DNA from: Maledivibacter sp.
GTDB taxonomy: Bacteria; Bacillota; Clostridia; Peptostreptococcales; Caminicellaceae
Direction: 5' to 3'
NCBI GenBank assembly: GCA_025210375.1
Contig: JAOASB010000022.1
Location: 96,125-160,124, forward strand
Length of the DNA stretch: 64,000 bases
Part shown: positions 44,102 to 53,615 of the stretch, in pieces
How positions within the stretch are numbered: position 1 is the stretch's first letter
Layout: each line of letters opens with the position of its first letter
Position numbers and translations under genes: made by a program
Notes under the pieces: generated by a model
Databases searched by the model: none
What the model saw: the letters and a program-made list of their open reading frames with translations, nothing else
Told to the model about the DNA's origin: nothing

Positions 44102-44130
44102 ATAGTACTATCTAAGAAAGTATTTGTCAA
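44102..44130 (-). promoter_or_regulatory. Promoter of the lysine-riboswitch transcript
   Basis: TTGACA (44130-44125), a 17-base spacer and TACTAT (44107-44102) on the minus strand, 30 bases before the aptamer. Confidence 0.8.
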
Positions 44131-44170
44131 TAGAAAAATTTCTATAATATATCAATAACAGATATAAAGC

Positions 44171-45478
44171 TTAGTGTTTCTTTAATAGCTCATAAACAAG
44201 CAAACTGTACAATTTAACGCCTGATATCAAATCTTCTTCTATAAAATCAAATTTATCATTATGATGGTCTGCTTTTATATCACTTCCGATAATAAAATAT
44301 ATAGCTTTTCCACCTTGGTTTTGAACTTTATTCATCATATAGGAAAAGTCTTCGCTTCCACCAAAATCAACTGATTTGTCAACAACTTCATTTATATTAT
44401 CAATATTACAACCGATTCTTTTTATCATGTCTATAAGCAAACCGTCGCTTTGGGCACTTTGGGCACCGCCCATCTCCATAATTTCAAGTTTGAGATCATA
44501 CATTTCTGCACTATTTTTCAAAATCCTAATAGTATGATCCTTCATGTAATTATTTAGCTCAGAGGTGCTTCCCCTTGTTTCGATCATCATCATAGCATTT
44601 GATGGAATCACGTTTCTACCACTTCCTGCAATCAATTTACCAACATTAATCCTTGTTTGACCTTTACTATGTCTAGGGATTGAATTCAAATTTGAGACCG
44701 CCGTCGTCGCTGCCAAAAGAGCGTTTTTGCCCTTTTCAGGACTACCACCAGCGTGGGTTGCAGTACCTAGGAAGTAGGCATCAAGCTTTGAAGTGGCCAT
44801 GAATTCCCCAATGCTGCAGTATATTTTACCACTTCCATTTTCAATCATACCAATGTGTCCAGAAAGAATATATTCAACATCATCTAGGATTCCGGAATTA
44901 GCCATTGATTTGGCTCCCCTAACGCCCTCTTCTGCCGGTTGAAAAATTAGTTTTATTGTTCCATTAAAACTTTCCTTCATTTCCATAAAAATATCAGCAA
45001 GACCTAATCCCATGGCCCCATGACCATCATGTCCACAGGCGTGCATAACCCCTTCATTCAAAGATCTGAATCCTTCCCTGCTTGGCATATGGTCAGCATC
45101 ATGACTCTCATTAACCTCCAAGGCATCTATGTCAAATCTGATGCCAACAACAGGGCCATCGCCACAATTAAGAACTCCTACAACACCTGTGAATCCATCC
45201 TTAACTTTTTCTAGGTACAAAGGGTCAGCACCCTGCTCCTTTGCCCTGCTATAATGTTTGTCAAGGACTTCTTGATCAAGTAGTCCCATCCTATCCTCTG
45301 ATTTCATAACATCTCTACCCACAAGGACTTCATACCCTAAATTTCTTAGCCTACTTGCTATTAATGATGCAGTTCTCATTTCAGTCCATCCCGTTTCAGG
45401 ATATCTATGAAAATCTCTTCTATAATTAATTATGTCCTTTTTTATCCTATCAACTTCTTGCTGTATTAATCTATACAT
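44171..45478 (-). CDS. M20 amidohydrolase, AbgA-like
   Basis: 435 residues, matching E. coli AbgA in length and text: YRRDFHRYPETGWTEMRTAS, the signature GRDVMKSEDRMGL, MHACGHDGHGAMGLGLAD (metal ligands), FQPAEEGVRGAKSM (catalytic Glu-Glu), THAGGSPEKGKNALLAA and SEDFSYMM. AbgA is one half of the hydrolase for p-aminobenzoyl-glutamate and related amides. ATG at 45478 overlaps the stop of the preceding gene (TGATG), with GGAGG before it. Last gene of the abgT operon. Confidence 0.88.
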   Translation of the reverse strand: MYRLIQQEVDRIKKDIINYRRDFHRYPETGWTEMRTASLIASRLRNLGYEVLVGRDVMKSEDRMGLLDQEVLDKHYSRAKEQGADPLYLEKVKDGFTGVVGVLNCGDGPVVGIRFDIDALEVNESHDADHMPSREGFRSLNEGVMHACGHDGHGAMGLGLADIFMEMKESFNGTIKLIFQPAEEGVRGAKSMANSGILDDVEYILSGHIGMIENGSGKIYCSIGEFMATSKLDAYFLGTATHAGGSPEKGKNALLAATTAVSNLNSIPRHSKGQTRINVGKLIAGSGRNVIPSNAMMMIETRGSTSELNNYMKDHTIRILKNSAEMYDLKLEIMEMGGAQSAQSDGLLIDMIKRIGCNIDNINEVVDKSVDFGGSEDFSYMMNKVQNQGGKAIYFIIGSDIKADHHNDKFDFIEEDLISGVKLYSLLVYELLKKH

Positions 45479-46671
45479 CAAAGAGTCCTCCCTAGTTTAA
45501 TCGCTGTTGTCATAAATACTTTAACACCAACTGCTAATGCTTTTTCATTAAAATTAAAATACGGACTGTGAAGTGGATAATCTTCACTATCAGGGTTACT
45601 TGCTCCTAGAAAAATGAATGCACTGGGCACTGCCTTTGCAAAATATGCAAAATCTTCACCCCCAGATGTTGGTCTATCCAATAGTATACAATGATCCTCC
45701 CCAAGTATCTCTTTAGCATTGTCTTTTACAATTTCTACAATTTTATCATCATTTACAAGAGCCGGATAGGAGAATTTATAATCCAGTGTAGCTTCTCCCC
45801 CTAGGGATATTGCTGTATTTTCAACGACTAACTTCAATTTCTTATATATCTTCCTTCGTACGTCCTCATCAAATGTACGAACGGTTCCCTCAAGAACCAC
45901 TTTATCTGGAATAACATTGTAGCGCGTTCCACCATTAAAAACTCCGATTGAAATAACCGCTTGATCAAAGGAATCAATATTTCTACTTACAATTGTTTGT
46001 ATATTATTCACAATTTGAGCCCCAATGATAATTGGATCTATTCCCAAACTTGGTAGAGATGCATGAACACCTTTCCCTTTAATATTTATTACAAAGGGAT
46101 CTGAAGCTGCCATCATTACACCCTTCTTTATGGAAATACTTCCTGTTTCTATTTGCGGCCATATATGCATTCCAAGCATACAATCAACATCTGGATTTTT
46201 CAAGGCACCTTCTTCAATCATATGCTGGGCACCGCCACCATTGGGGGCATCTTCTTCTGCTGGTTGAAATATAAGCTTCACTATGCCATGAATCTCATCT
46301 CTCATATTCATTAGCCCCCGTGCTACTCCCAGTCCCATTGCAGTATGACCATCATGTCCACATGAATGCATTACATTGTCCTTAGTTGACTTGAAGGGCA
46401 AATCTGTCATTTCTTGCATTTGTAAGGCATCCATATCAAATCTTAGTCCAATTGTTGGCCCATCATGATGCCCCTCAATAATCCCCACAACACCTGTATT
46501 ATAATAGCCTGTTTCAACCTTTACACCCATATTGCTGAGTTCATCTACAATAAGCCTAGATGTTTCAAATTCCTGTCTACTCAATTCAGGATTTTGATGA
46601 ATCCTTCGTCTTTGATTAATTATCCACTCTTCAAATCCTTCAACCATATTGCTAATTCTCTCATCTATCAT
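45478..46671 (-). CDS. M20 family amidohydrolase
   Basis: 397 residues, IAA-amino-acid hydrolase/N-acyl amino-acid amidohydrolase type: RRRIHQNPELSRQEFETSRL, VMHSCGHDGHTAMGLGVARG, FQPAEEDAPNGGGAQHMIEEG, KGKGVHASLPSLGIDPI and SGGEDFAYFAKAVP. Metal ligands and the catalytic Glu are present. Substrates are N-acylated or aryl amino acids. Lies between abgT and the AbgA-like gene, overlapping the latter, so it may be a partner subunit in place of AbgB. Confidence 0.9.
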   Translation of the reverse strand: MIDERISNMVEGFEEWIINQRRRIHQNPELSRQEFETSRLIVDELSNMGVKVETGYYNTGVVGIIEGHHDGPTIGLRFDMDALQMQEMTDLPFKSTKDNVMHSCGHDGHTAMGLGVARGLMNMRDEIHGIVKLIFQPAEEDAPNGGGAQHMIEEGALKNPDVDCMLGMHIWPQIETGSISIKKGVMMAASDPFVINIKGKGVHASLPSLGIDPIIIGAQIVNNIQTIVSRNIDSFDQAVISIGVFNGGTRYNVIPDKVVLEGTVRTFDEDVRRKIYKKLKLVVENTAISLGGEATLDYKFSYPALVNDDKIVEIVKDNAKEILGEDHCILLDRPTSGGEDFAYFAKAVPSAFIFLGASNPDSEDYPLHSPYFNFNEKALAVGVKVFMTTAIKLGRTL

Positions 46672-46706
46672 ATTAAAACTCCTTTGGTATTTAGTAACAA
46701 ATAATT

Positions 46707-48236
46707 TTATAGATAGATTCCCGCTCCTGGTCCCAGTGGCAGCTTAAAAATGATCCATATAATCAATTGAATAATCCAAACTATACCAAATGCTAAACTA
46801 TAGGGTATAGACATGGACATTACAGTTCCTATTCCTGCATCATCGTCATATCTTTTCATAAACCCAAGTAAAATTGGAAAATATGGAAATAATGGCGTAA
46901 TAGAATTAGTTGTAGAATCACCTATTCTATAAGCGACTTGAGCCAAAGCAGGGGAATAATCTAACAACATAAACATCGGTACAAATACCGGTGCTAATAG
47001 TGCCCATTTTGCTGAACCACTACCTATGAATAAATTGACAAACATAGCAAATATTATAACAAGTATAATCATTGGTATACCTGTGAAATTCATGCTCTGT
47101 AATAATCCTCCCAGTGTAACTGCTATAATAAGACCTAGGTTTGTCCATGTAAAATAACTTACGAATTGAGCAATGATAAATACTAAAACTATGTATCCCG
47201 ACATATCTTGTATTGCAGTGGACATAAGCTTAGGAACATCAGCTCCGGTTTCAATTTTCCCAGTTTTTCTACCAAATGCAATACCAACTGCTATAAACCA
47301 AAATAATATAAAAGTTACGATTCCCTTTAAAAATGGTGATGGTACCAATCCCCCGGTAGAATTTCTGAAAGGAGATGATGCTGGAATTATCATAGCTAAA
47401 ACAATTCCCCAATAAATAAGTGTTACAACACCTGCACTTCTTAGTCCCTTTATTTCTTTCTCACTTACTTCAAATTCAGTTGCATCAATCACTACACCTT
47501 TGTTAGCTTTATATGGTCCTACTTGTTTTTCTAACTTTCCTGTCATCCACACACCAACAATGGTTAGAATTAAAGTGGATACAATCATAAAATAGTAGTT
47601 TACAGCTGGAGATACACTAATGGCTGGATCAATTATTTTAGCAGTTTCTTCTGTGATACCTGCTAATAAAGCATCCGTTCCAGCAATTATTAAATTAGCA
47701 CTAAATCCTGCACAGGCGGCAGCATAACCCGCAGCAATCCCCACTAAAGGATTTTTCTTTGCCCCATAAAAAATTGCCCCTGCAAGTGGTGGAACTATAA
47801 TAATGGCTGCATCTGAAGCTAAGTTGCCACAAATACCAATTAGAAATACTGCTGCTACTAATAATTTTTGTGGTGCCCCCATAATAAATTTCTTCATAAA
47901 TGCAGACATAAGTCCAGTTTGTTCCGCTAGCCCGATTCCTAGCATCATAGTAAGTACTAATCCAAGTGGTTTAAACCCTACAAAGTTCTTTATCATATTA
48001 AGAACCATATATTGGATTCCTTCCTTACTTAGAAGGTTTTTAGCAATAACCATTTCGTCCTTAACAGGATGTTTAACTTGTACTCCAAGCTTTGATAATA
48101 CAAATGACAACGCTATAACACCTAATGTAATCCAAACAAACATTATGAATGGATGCGGTAACTTATTACCTGCTCTTTCAACAAAGTCAAGAAACCTATA
48201 GAACCAAGATTTTTTCAATTCCTTTTCCTTTAACAT
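46707..48236 (-). CDS. abgT: AbgT-family transporter
   Basis: 509 residues, the usual AbgT/MtrF length, with about 10-12 membrane spans. Typical parts are FLDFVERAGNKLPHPFIMFVW, NLASDAAIIIVPPLAGAIFY, YAAACAGFSANLIIAGTDAL and RIGDSTTNSITPLFPYFPI. Members import p-aminobenzoyl-glutamate or export sulfonamides using the ion gradient. First gene of a three-gene operon with two M20 hydrolases, which supports uptake followed by hydrolysis. ATG at 48236 follows GGGAGGATTAC. Confidence 0.93.
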   Translation of the reverse strand: MLKEKELKKSWFYRFLDFVERAGNKLPHPFIMFVWITLGVIALSFVLSKLGVQVKHPVKDEMVIAKNLLSKEGIQYMVLNMIKNFVGFKPLGLVLTMMLGIGLAEQTGLMSAFMKKFIMGAPQKLLVAAVFLIGICGNLASDAAIIIVPPLAGAIFYGAKKNPLVGIAAGYAAACAGFSANLIIAGTDALLAGITEETAKIIDPAISVSPAVNYYFMIVSTLILTIVGVWMTGKLEKQVGPYKANKGVVIDATEFEVSEKEIKGLRSAGVVTLIYWGIVLAMIIPASSPFRNSTGGLVPSPFLKGIVTFILFWFIAVGIAFGRKTGKIETGADVPKLMSTAIQDMSGYIVLVFIIAQFVSYFTWTNLGLIIAVTLGGLLQSMNFTGIPMIILVIIFAMFVNLFIGSGSAKWALLAPVFVPMFMLLDYSPALAQVAYRIGDSTTNSITPLFPYFPILLGFMKRYDDDAGIGTVMSMSIPYSLAFGIVWIIQLIIWIIFKLPLGPGAGIYL

Positions 48237-48466
48237 GTAATCCTCCCCATAATGATATTATTTTTTCACACCGGTGTTTCGGATATAAATAGACATGTCC
48301 TTAACTAAAACTATATCATATCTACTGTTTTTTTAAAAGTCTTTTTTGATTTTTCTAAATTTTTTATATTATTTCTATTCATATAAAGACTTTTATTATT
48401 TTGGAGATAGGGGCTCATTTACACTTAGCCTATTAACTTACTTTGATCTAATTTCTTTCTGGAAAA

Positions 48467-48493
48467 TAAAAAAAACAAGGATTTCTCCTTGTT
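48467..48493 (-). terminator. Terminator of the regulator gene
   Basis: AACAAGGA and TCCTTGTT pair around a 4-base loop; on the minus strand a run of T residues follows. Confidence 0.8.
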
Positions 48494-48521
48494 CATATAT
48501 CCTAATAGCCTATGTTTTTTA

Positions 48522-49823
48522 CTAAACTTTGTCTTTAAAATCAATTCTATATTTATTTCTTGGCCTACCGGTTTTAGCATTGCTTTCCTTTGCAATAACC
48601 TCAGCATAACCGGAATTCACTAGAGCTGTAAGTATCCGCCTTGCGCTACGTGTACTAATATTCAAATGTGTAGATAAATCATTAGCATCAAATATATAGC
48701 TATTTGTTCTATTAATCACGGCCATCAATTTTGAAACATATGCTGGACTGATATTTATTTCCTCTGCTAATTGTTGAATATTCTTATCTGTTTCAGCTAG
48801 ATTATATTCTAGTGTATAAGAAGAATCATCCACAATAGGACCTTTTATCTTTCCAAATTCATCCACAATATATAGACACGTACCATCACTAGTCATGGCA
48901 AAATCAAGGGCTATCTTTGCATTACATTCTGCATTATAAACCGTTGTCCCATATCCTATACCGGATGCAAAAACAATATTTTTATTCTCACTTGTTTCAA
49001 GAAAGTTTTTAAACCCATCTGATTTATAGCTATTGATAATTCCCCTACTGGAAAAAATCATGTATTCATCACGTCCAGAGGGAAATATGGACCCATATAC
49101 ACTTTTAGTATACTTAATCAAAAATCTCTCGAAATCATTTTTCATTTCCATGAATTGATAATGGGAATATTTATTATCGTTTTTTATTTTTACAATTTGA
49201 ACAGATAATTGCTTTTCTCTACTCTTAATAGCATCGGCTGCATAGATAGCCTTTGTTAAGTACTCCCTAATCAGAAAAGTTGTTGGTATAAGCTTAAAAG
49301 CAGGTATCCCAGCCGCCTTTATTTTTTCATAAGTTTTAGTCAAACCTGTAATCGCAATCTTAATTTTTCCTTCTTCCCAAAGCTTAATATGTCTACCTGC
49401 CAGTTCTTCATATTCAATATTTTCTTCATAGGGAATAACATAGAATTCATCAAATTTTATATCCATTTCCTCAGCCACTTCTTTTAAAGCAACTTCTTGT
49501 ATTGAATCAATACTTATTTTTGAATAATTCATGTCCTTTTTGTGAATCTCAAATAACACCTTTAATATGCTGGTTCCAACTCTAGGTACATAAAATGTAG
49601 GCTTATATATAGCATTCCCATATTTTGCTATATAATATGGGATATGCCCTGAAAAAAGAACGACATCCACTACTTTTTGACAAGCTTCAATTAAAGATAA
49701 GGTTTCATCTTTACTCTCATAAACGAATCTATATATCCTTACCTTATCAGTAAATTCCTCAGCAACTTTACAAATTTTATCTAAAGAATCCTTTGGACCA
49801 ATAATCCCTAGTTTTATTTTCAT
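48522..49823 (-). CDS. Transcriptional regulator beside the abgT operon
   Basis: 433 residues from the ATG at 49823 (AAGGTGGAACAT before it). The first 200 residues look like a PrpR-N/receptor-like domain (LGIIGPKDSLDKICKVAEEF, VVDVVLFSGHIPYYIAKYG, GKIKIAITGLTKTYEKIKAAGI), the middle like a degenerate GGDEF/cyclase-like fold, the end a winged helix (DANDLSTHLNISTRSARRILTALVNSGYAEV). Such proteins regulate neighbouring M20 hydrolase and transporter genes in Clostridia. It is on the same strand, 285 bases before abgT. Confidence 0.75.
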   Translation of the reverse strand: MKIKLGIIGPKDSLDKICKVAEEFTDKVRIYRFVYESKDETLSLIEACQKVVDVVLFSGHIPYYIAKYGNAIYKPTFYVPRVGTSILKVLFEIHKKDMNYSKISIDSIQEVALKEVAEEMDIKFDEFYVIPYEENIEYEELAGRHIKLWEEGKIKIAITGLTKTYEKIKAAGIPAFKLIPTTFLIREYLTKAIYAADAIKSREKQLSVQIVKIKNDNKYSHYQFMEMKNDFERFLIKYTKSVYGSIFPSGRDEYMIFSSRGIINSYKSDGFKNFLETSENKNIVFASGIGYGTTVYNAECNAKIALDFAMTSDGTCLYIVDEFGKIKGPIVDDSSYTLEYNLAETDKNIQQLAEEINISPAYVSKLMAVINRTNSYIFDANDLSTHLNISTRSARRILTALVNSGYAEVIAKESNAKTGRPRNKYRIDFKDKV

Positions 49824-49870
49824 ATGTTCCACCTTCAAATTTTAAAATATCATTTATAAAACCTGCATAA

Positions 49871-49912
49871 TTAATATGTATAAATTAAGATTTACCATAA
49901 ACTCTCGACATA
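49871..49912. repeat. Partial family-2 repeat end
   Basis: AATATGTATAAATTAAGATT and the following TTACCATAAACTCTC resemble the right end of the repeat at 9629-9731. Only one end is recognisable. Confidence 0.5.
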
Positions 49913-50035
49913 TTATGCAAATTCCTCATTTAATAGTATAACATATATTTCTAATACCGATACCAAAAAAGATCATGGGGTTATCCTTCATCATTTTTAG
50001 ATTATCACACATTACTACAATGATTTTATAGGTTG

Positions 50036-51403
50036 TTATTCATGTCCTTCCATTACAGCTAGTTCACCATTAAATATTTGGGATTTATAATATACTCCTA
50101 ATAATAATGCAAAAATATTTGAAAGCGGTAACGATATCCAGACCCCTATTACTCCTAATAGTTTTGATAATATGTATACTAATGGCAAAAAGAATATTAC
50201 CTGTCGGCATATTACAATTCTATGCACCTCTTTTGATTTACCTAGCCCAACAAATAAGTTTATAATAGTTGAAAAGTATATATAGCTGAAAAATATACAA
50301 TTCATTATTCTAAATAAATTTGCGTTACCTTTTACTAGATGGACATCTCTAATGAAACAGCTAAGGATTTCATTTGGAATTATCATGAATAGAAGCCAGA
50401 TAACACTGGAAAACACAAGTCCCTTACGTGTAAATATTTTAAAAGCTTCTTTTATCCTTATATAATTTTTCGCTCCATAATTTACCCCTATAACAGATTG
50501 CATCCCTTGACCCAATCCCCATATAGCCATATATGAAAACTGAAATGTTTTAAAACTTGCCCCCATGAGTGCAACTTGATCATTGCCACCATAAATCCGA
50601 AGTGTCCTATATAAGGCTATCTGTTTAAGCATACCCACAAGTAACATCATCATTTGTGAAGAGCCTATTTTCATAACCCGTGGCATAATAGCCTTGGAAA
50701 TTTTCAATTTTATTTTGTTCAATTTTATTATGCTTTTACCTTTCCAAAAGTAAATTAATTGTGCAATCATACAACATACTTGTGATATTACTGTGGCTAC
50801 AGCTGCACCTTCTATACCCATTTTAAAAACACCTATAAATATTGGATCTAATATGATATTTAATATTCCTGCCCCTCCCACTATTATCATGGCAGTTTTC
50901 ATTTTCCCTTCTGCTCTAACTAAAAAATTCATGGCAGGACCCATAGCAGCAGGAATAAATCCAAGTGATAGTATCCTTAAGTATCTTACTGCATATTCAT
51001 GAACCTCATTCTGTCCACCTATAAATCTCACTATACTATCAATGTTTAATAATACAACTATCATAAATAGTCCAGAACCAATTAATATACTTACAATTAG
51101 ATTTCCTAATAATTCATCAATTGTTTTTTGCTTCTTCTGTCCCATTGATATTGATAATACTGACATTGACCCACTTCCAATAAGGGTTAAAATAGATTGA
51201 TTTACTAAAACAACGGAATAAACCAATGCGATTGCACCAACTCCTGCATTTCCTATTAGCTGACCTACAAAAATAGCATCTACTAAATTATACAGCCCAA
51301 CAACAATCTGCCCAATCATGCCTGGTATCGACAACCTATAGAACAAGCCTTTTATATCCGAAGTTAATAATTGTTCTCTCTGATTATTCATTTTTATATT
51401 CAT
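50036..51403 (-). CDS. MATE-family efflux protein
   Basis: 455 residues, about 12 spans. MATE features: LFYRLSIPGMIGQIVVGLYNLVDAIFVGQLIG, LSISMGQKKQKTIDELLGN, GAAVATVISQVCCM and ALMGASFKTFQFSYMAIWGLGQGMQSVIGVNYGAKN. Not closely alike to the MATE at 11330-12730. ATG at 51403 follows TAGAGGGGA. It lies upstream of nothing on its own strand except the abg regulator; the AraC regulator sits just before it on the same strand. Confidence 0.92.
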   Translation of the reverse strand: MNIKMNNQREQLLTSDIKGLFYRLSIPGMIGQIVVGLYNLVDAIFVGQLIGNAGVGAIALVYSVVLVNQSILTLIGSGSMSVLSISMGQKKQKTIDELLGNLIVSILIGSGLFMIVVLLNIDSIVRFIGGQNEVHEYAVRYLRILSLGFIPAAMGPAMNFLVRAEGKMKTAMIIVGGAGILNIILDPIFIGVFKMGIEGAAVATVISQVCCMIAQLIYFWKGKSIIKLNKIKLKISKAIMPRVMKIGSSQMMMLLVGMLKQIALYRTLRIYGGNDQVALMGASFKTFQFSYMAIWGLGQGMQSVIGVNYGAKNYIRIKEAFKIFTRKGLVFSSVIWLLFMIIPNEILSCFIRDVHLVKGNANLFRIMNCIFFSYIYFSTIINLFVGLGKSKEVHRIVICRQVIFFLPLVYILSKLLGVIGVWISLPLSNIFALLLGVYYKSQIFNGELAVMEGHE

Positions 51404-51533
51404 TCCCCTCTACTTGACCTTGAAGTAATTCAATAATCTCATTTCTAACTTTTACAAGACGAGAATCTATTAAATATGCTGTGAAGCCCTTTAGGTCTAG
51501 TTTTTGATTAGCTCCAGACATTTTTCCTTTCAT
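51384..51533 (-). CDS. Small ORF overlapping the MATE start
   Basis: 49 residues (MKGKMSGANQKLDLKGFTAY...) ending 20 bases inside the MATE gene in another frame. Ribosome binding site weak. Perhaps a leader peptide coupling MATE translation, perhaps a remnant. Not recognised. Confidence 0.35.
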   Translation of the reverse strand: MKGKMSGANQKLDLKGFTAYLIDSRLVKVRNEIIELLQGQVEGNEYKNE

Positions 51534-51689
51534 TTATTCTCTGGCAATTGAACATTTTTTTATTTTCAAGCTGTATTAGAAATAAAATCAATTGCTGTTG
51601 ATCAAAGTAACCTCTTTATTAGACTAAACTTTTACAATTCCCTCTTCAATCCCAAAAGGAAAAGACCTTGCCCGATCAGAAATAAAAAA

Positions 51690-51719
51690 ACAAGTTCAGT
51701 GGTTATTCACTGAACTTGT
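51690..51719 (-). terminator. Terminator overlapping the AraC gene end
   Basis: ACAAGTTCAGTG and CACTGAACTTGT are perfect 12-bp arms; the minus strand continues with seven T residues. The stem includes the last codons of the AraC gene. Confidence 0.88.
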
Positions 51720-52683
51720 TGTATGTTTTTCTATATACTGTAGGTGTCATACTAAAAACATCTTTAAAGGCCCTTGTAAATTTACTAGGACTAGAATAGC
51801 CTATTTCTGTAGCTATATCAATTATTTTATAATCAGTATTTTTAAGTAATTCTTCTGCAATATGCATTCGATATTTTTTTCTGTATAAATTAATTGTGTT
51901 CCCATAAACATATTTAAATCCTTTTTTTAAATACGTAGTATTAGTATTTATCATTTTTGCTAATTCTTCTATGGTAATATGCTCATCATATCGTTCTTCA
52001 ATTATATCTTTAATTTTCTCAATTTTTTCAATGAAACTTTTTGTATAATAATTCCTATCCCTATATTCAAAATTAGTATAATTTAAGCACACCAATATAA
52101 GAAGCTCTATGGTTTTAACTTTTAGGTAATCTATAGTATACTCCTTTGGTAAAGAATATAGTTTCCCTAGAACATTTGTTATTTCATCATTGGGTGTGGT
52201 TACGAAACAAGTGTTTGTATCAAATATTTTATTGGCAACCATATGTATATTTATTTGAGGTGTACCTAGCATTTGTACAATTGAAGATTCAAGCTTATTT
52301 AGGGTAAATATGATAGTTATACCTTTATATCTTTTTTGACTAAAATCTGCGGATTTAACTGCATTTTCACATCCCCAAAAACATAAATCCCCATCACATA
52401 TATAATCCTCTCTATTATCCGTAAACTCATATTTAAATTTGCCTTCTGCACAGTAATTCATTATTATTACATTTTTCTTATAATCTACTTTCATTTCCTT
52501 ATGAAAAGGTCTATATGTTTTAAAATCATTATATGTTATATCTACTCCATTCATAACTTGATAACTTATAAAAGTTCCTTCACCGTACTTTGATGATACA
52601 GTAGCTACCATTTTGTCACCATAAATCTGAGGTGAATTAATAATTTTGCCAACTATTAAGTTTTTTTCTTCAAGTTTGCGCAT
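51703..52683 (-). CDS. AraC-family transcriptional regulator
   Basis: 326 residues from ATG at 52683 (TTGGTGAAAATT before it). N-terminal effector domain not typed; C-terminal double helix-turn-helix HITIEELAKMINTNTTYLKKGFKYVYGNTI and DYKIIDIATEIGYSSPSKFTRAFKDVFSMTPTVYRK is canonical AraC/XylS. It resembles regulators of siderophore or efflux systems. It may control the MATE gene downstream on its strand (inference from location). Confidence 0.9.
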   Translation of the reverse strand: MRKLEEKNLIVGKIINSPQIYGDKMVATVSSKYGEGTFISYQVMNGVDITYNDFKTYRPFHKEMKVDYKKNVIIMNYCAEGKFKYEFTDNREDYICDGDLCFWGCENAVKSADFSQKRYKGITIIFTLNKLESSIVQMLGTPQINIHMVANKIFDTNTCFVTTPNDEITNVLGKLYSLPKEYTIDYLKVKTIELLILVCLNYTNFEYRDRNYYTKSFIEKIEKIKDIIEERYDEHITIEELAKMINTNTTYLKKGFKYVYGNTINLYRKKYRMHIAEELLKNTDYKIIDIATEIGYSSPSKFTRAFKDVFSMTPTVYRKTYNKFSE

Positions 52684-52793
52684 AATTTTCACCAACTATC
52701 ATTGTGATAAATGCATTTTAAAATACCAATACAGTTTTTATAAATTACTTAGATCATCTTTACTCTGCTTCTAGTGGTGCTTACAGCATATTA

Positions 52794-53243
52794 TTATATA
52801 TACTCAGTGACTAAATCAGTAAATAGAATCCCTTCTAGATGGTCAATTTCATGGCAGAAGCATTTTGCTAAATCCCCTGTACCTGTTAATGTAATTTCCC
52901 CACCATTTTCGTCTAATGCTTTTATAGTCACCTTGGCAGGTCGTACTAACTTTCCCCATGTATCGGGGATACTTAAACAACCCTCCACAACTTCTTGTGT
53001 CCCTTCATGTTCAATTATCCTTGGATTAACTAATTTTATAAGTCCTTGTCCCATATCTATTACAACCAATCGTTTTAGGATACCCACCTGGGGAGCTGCC
53101 AGGCCTGCACCATTCCCTGTATTGTACATGGTATCAGCCATATCATTAAGTATTTGTCTTGTTTTATCGTCTACTACCTCAACAATCCTACACTTTTTTC
53201 TAAGAATCTCATCATCAGAAAGTCTAATTCTTCTTATTGCCAT
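52794..53243 (-). CDS. def: Peptide deformylase
   Basis: 149 residues. All three motifs are intact: GAGLAAPQVG, EGCLSIPD and HEIDHLEG (metal-binding Cys and two His, catalytic Glu). It removes the formyl group from nascent proteins. ATG at 53243 directly follows the XRE gene stop, with GGGGGGATATATAA before it. The pairing with an XRE regulator rather than with fmt suggests a second, perhaps inducible, deformylase. Confidence 0.95.
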   Translation of the reverse strand: MAIRRIRLSDDEILRKKCRIVEVVDDKTRQILNDMADTMYNTGNGAGLAAPQVGILKRLVVIDMGQGLIKLVNPRIIEHEGTQEVVEGCLSIPDTWGKLVRPAKVTIKALDENGGEITLTGTGDLAKCFCHEIDHLEGILFTDLVTEYI

Positions 53244-53480
53244 TTATATATCCCCCCTACTTTTTTCAGATCTTGATTTTCTTTTACTTTCTTCAAACAA
53301 AAAAACTTCTTCTATTGAACAGTGAAATATCTTGCTAATATCATAAGCTAACCATATGGATGGTTCAAACTTTTCTGTTTCAATGGAGTTAATTGCTTGC
53401 CTTGAAACCCCTACAAGCTCCCCCAATTGTTTTTGTGTCAAACCAAGTGACTCACGTAATTGTCTTAATCTATTTTTCAT
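53244..53480 (-). CDS. XRE-family helix-turn-helix regulator
   Basis: 78 residues, a single HTH_3 domain: LRQLRESLGLTQKQLGELVGVSRQAINSIETEKFEPSIWLAYDISKIFHCSIEEVF, then a basic tail. Adjacent to def with no gap, so co-transcribed. ATG at 53480 follows GAGGAGAATATCG. Confidence 0.92.
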   Translation of the reverse strand: MKNRLRQLRESLGLTQKQLGELVGVSRQAINSIETEKFEPSIWLAYDISKIFHCSIEEVFLFEESKRKSRSEKSRGDI

Positions 53481-53561
53481 CGATATTCTCCTCTACTTGA
53501 TTAACTTATATTACCAATATATCAATATTTTATGTTTGAGTCAAGTTAACCTTACATAAGT

Positions 53562-53595
53562 ATACGCATCTAGAGTTATTACTCTAGATGCGTAT
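53562..53595. terminator. Bidirectional terminator-like stem
   Basis: ATACGCATCTAGAGT and ACTCTAGATGCGTAT are perfect 15-bp arms around TATT, 20 bases after the stop of the large Fn3 lipoprotein gene on the minus strand. Confidence 0.8.
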
Positions 53596-53615
53596 TTACT
53601 ATAAAATATTATATT

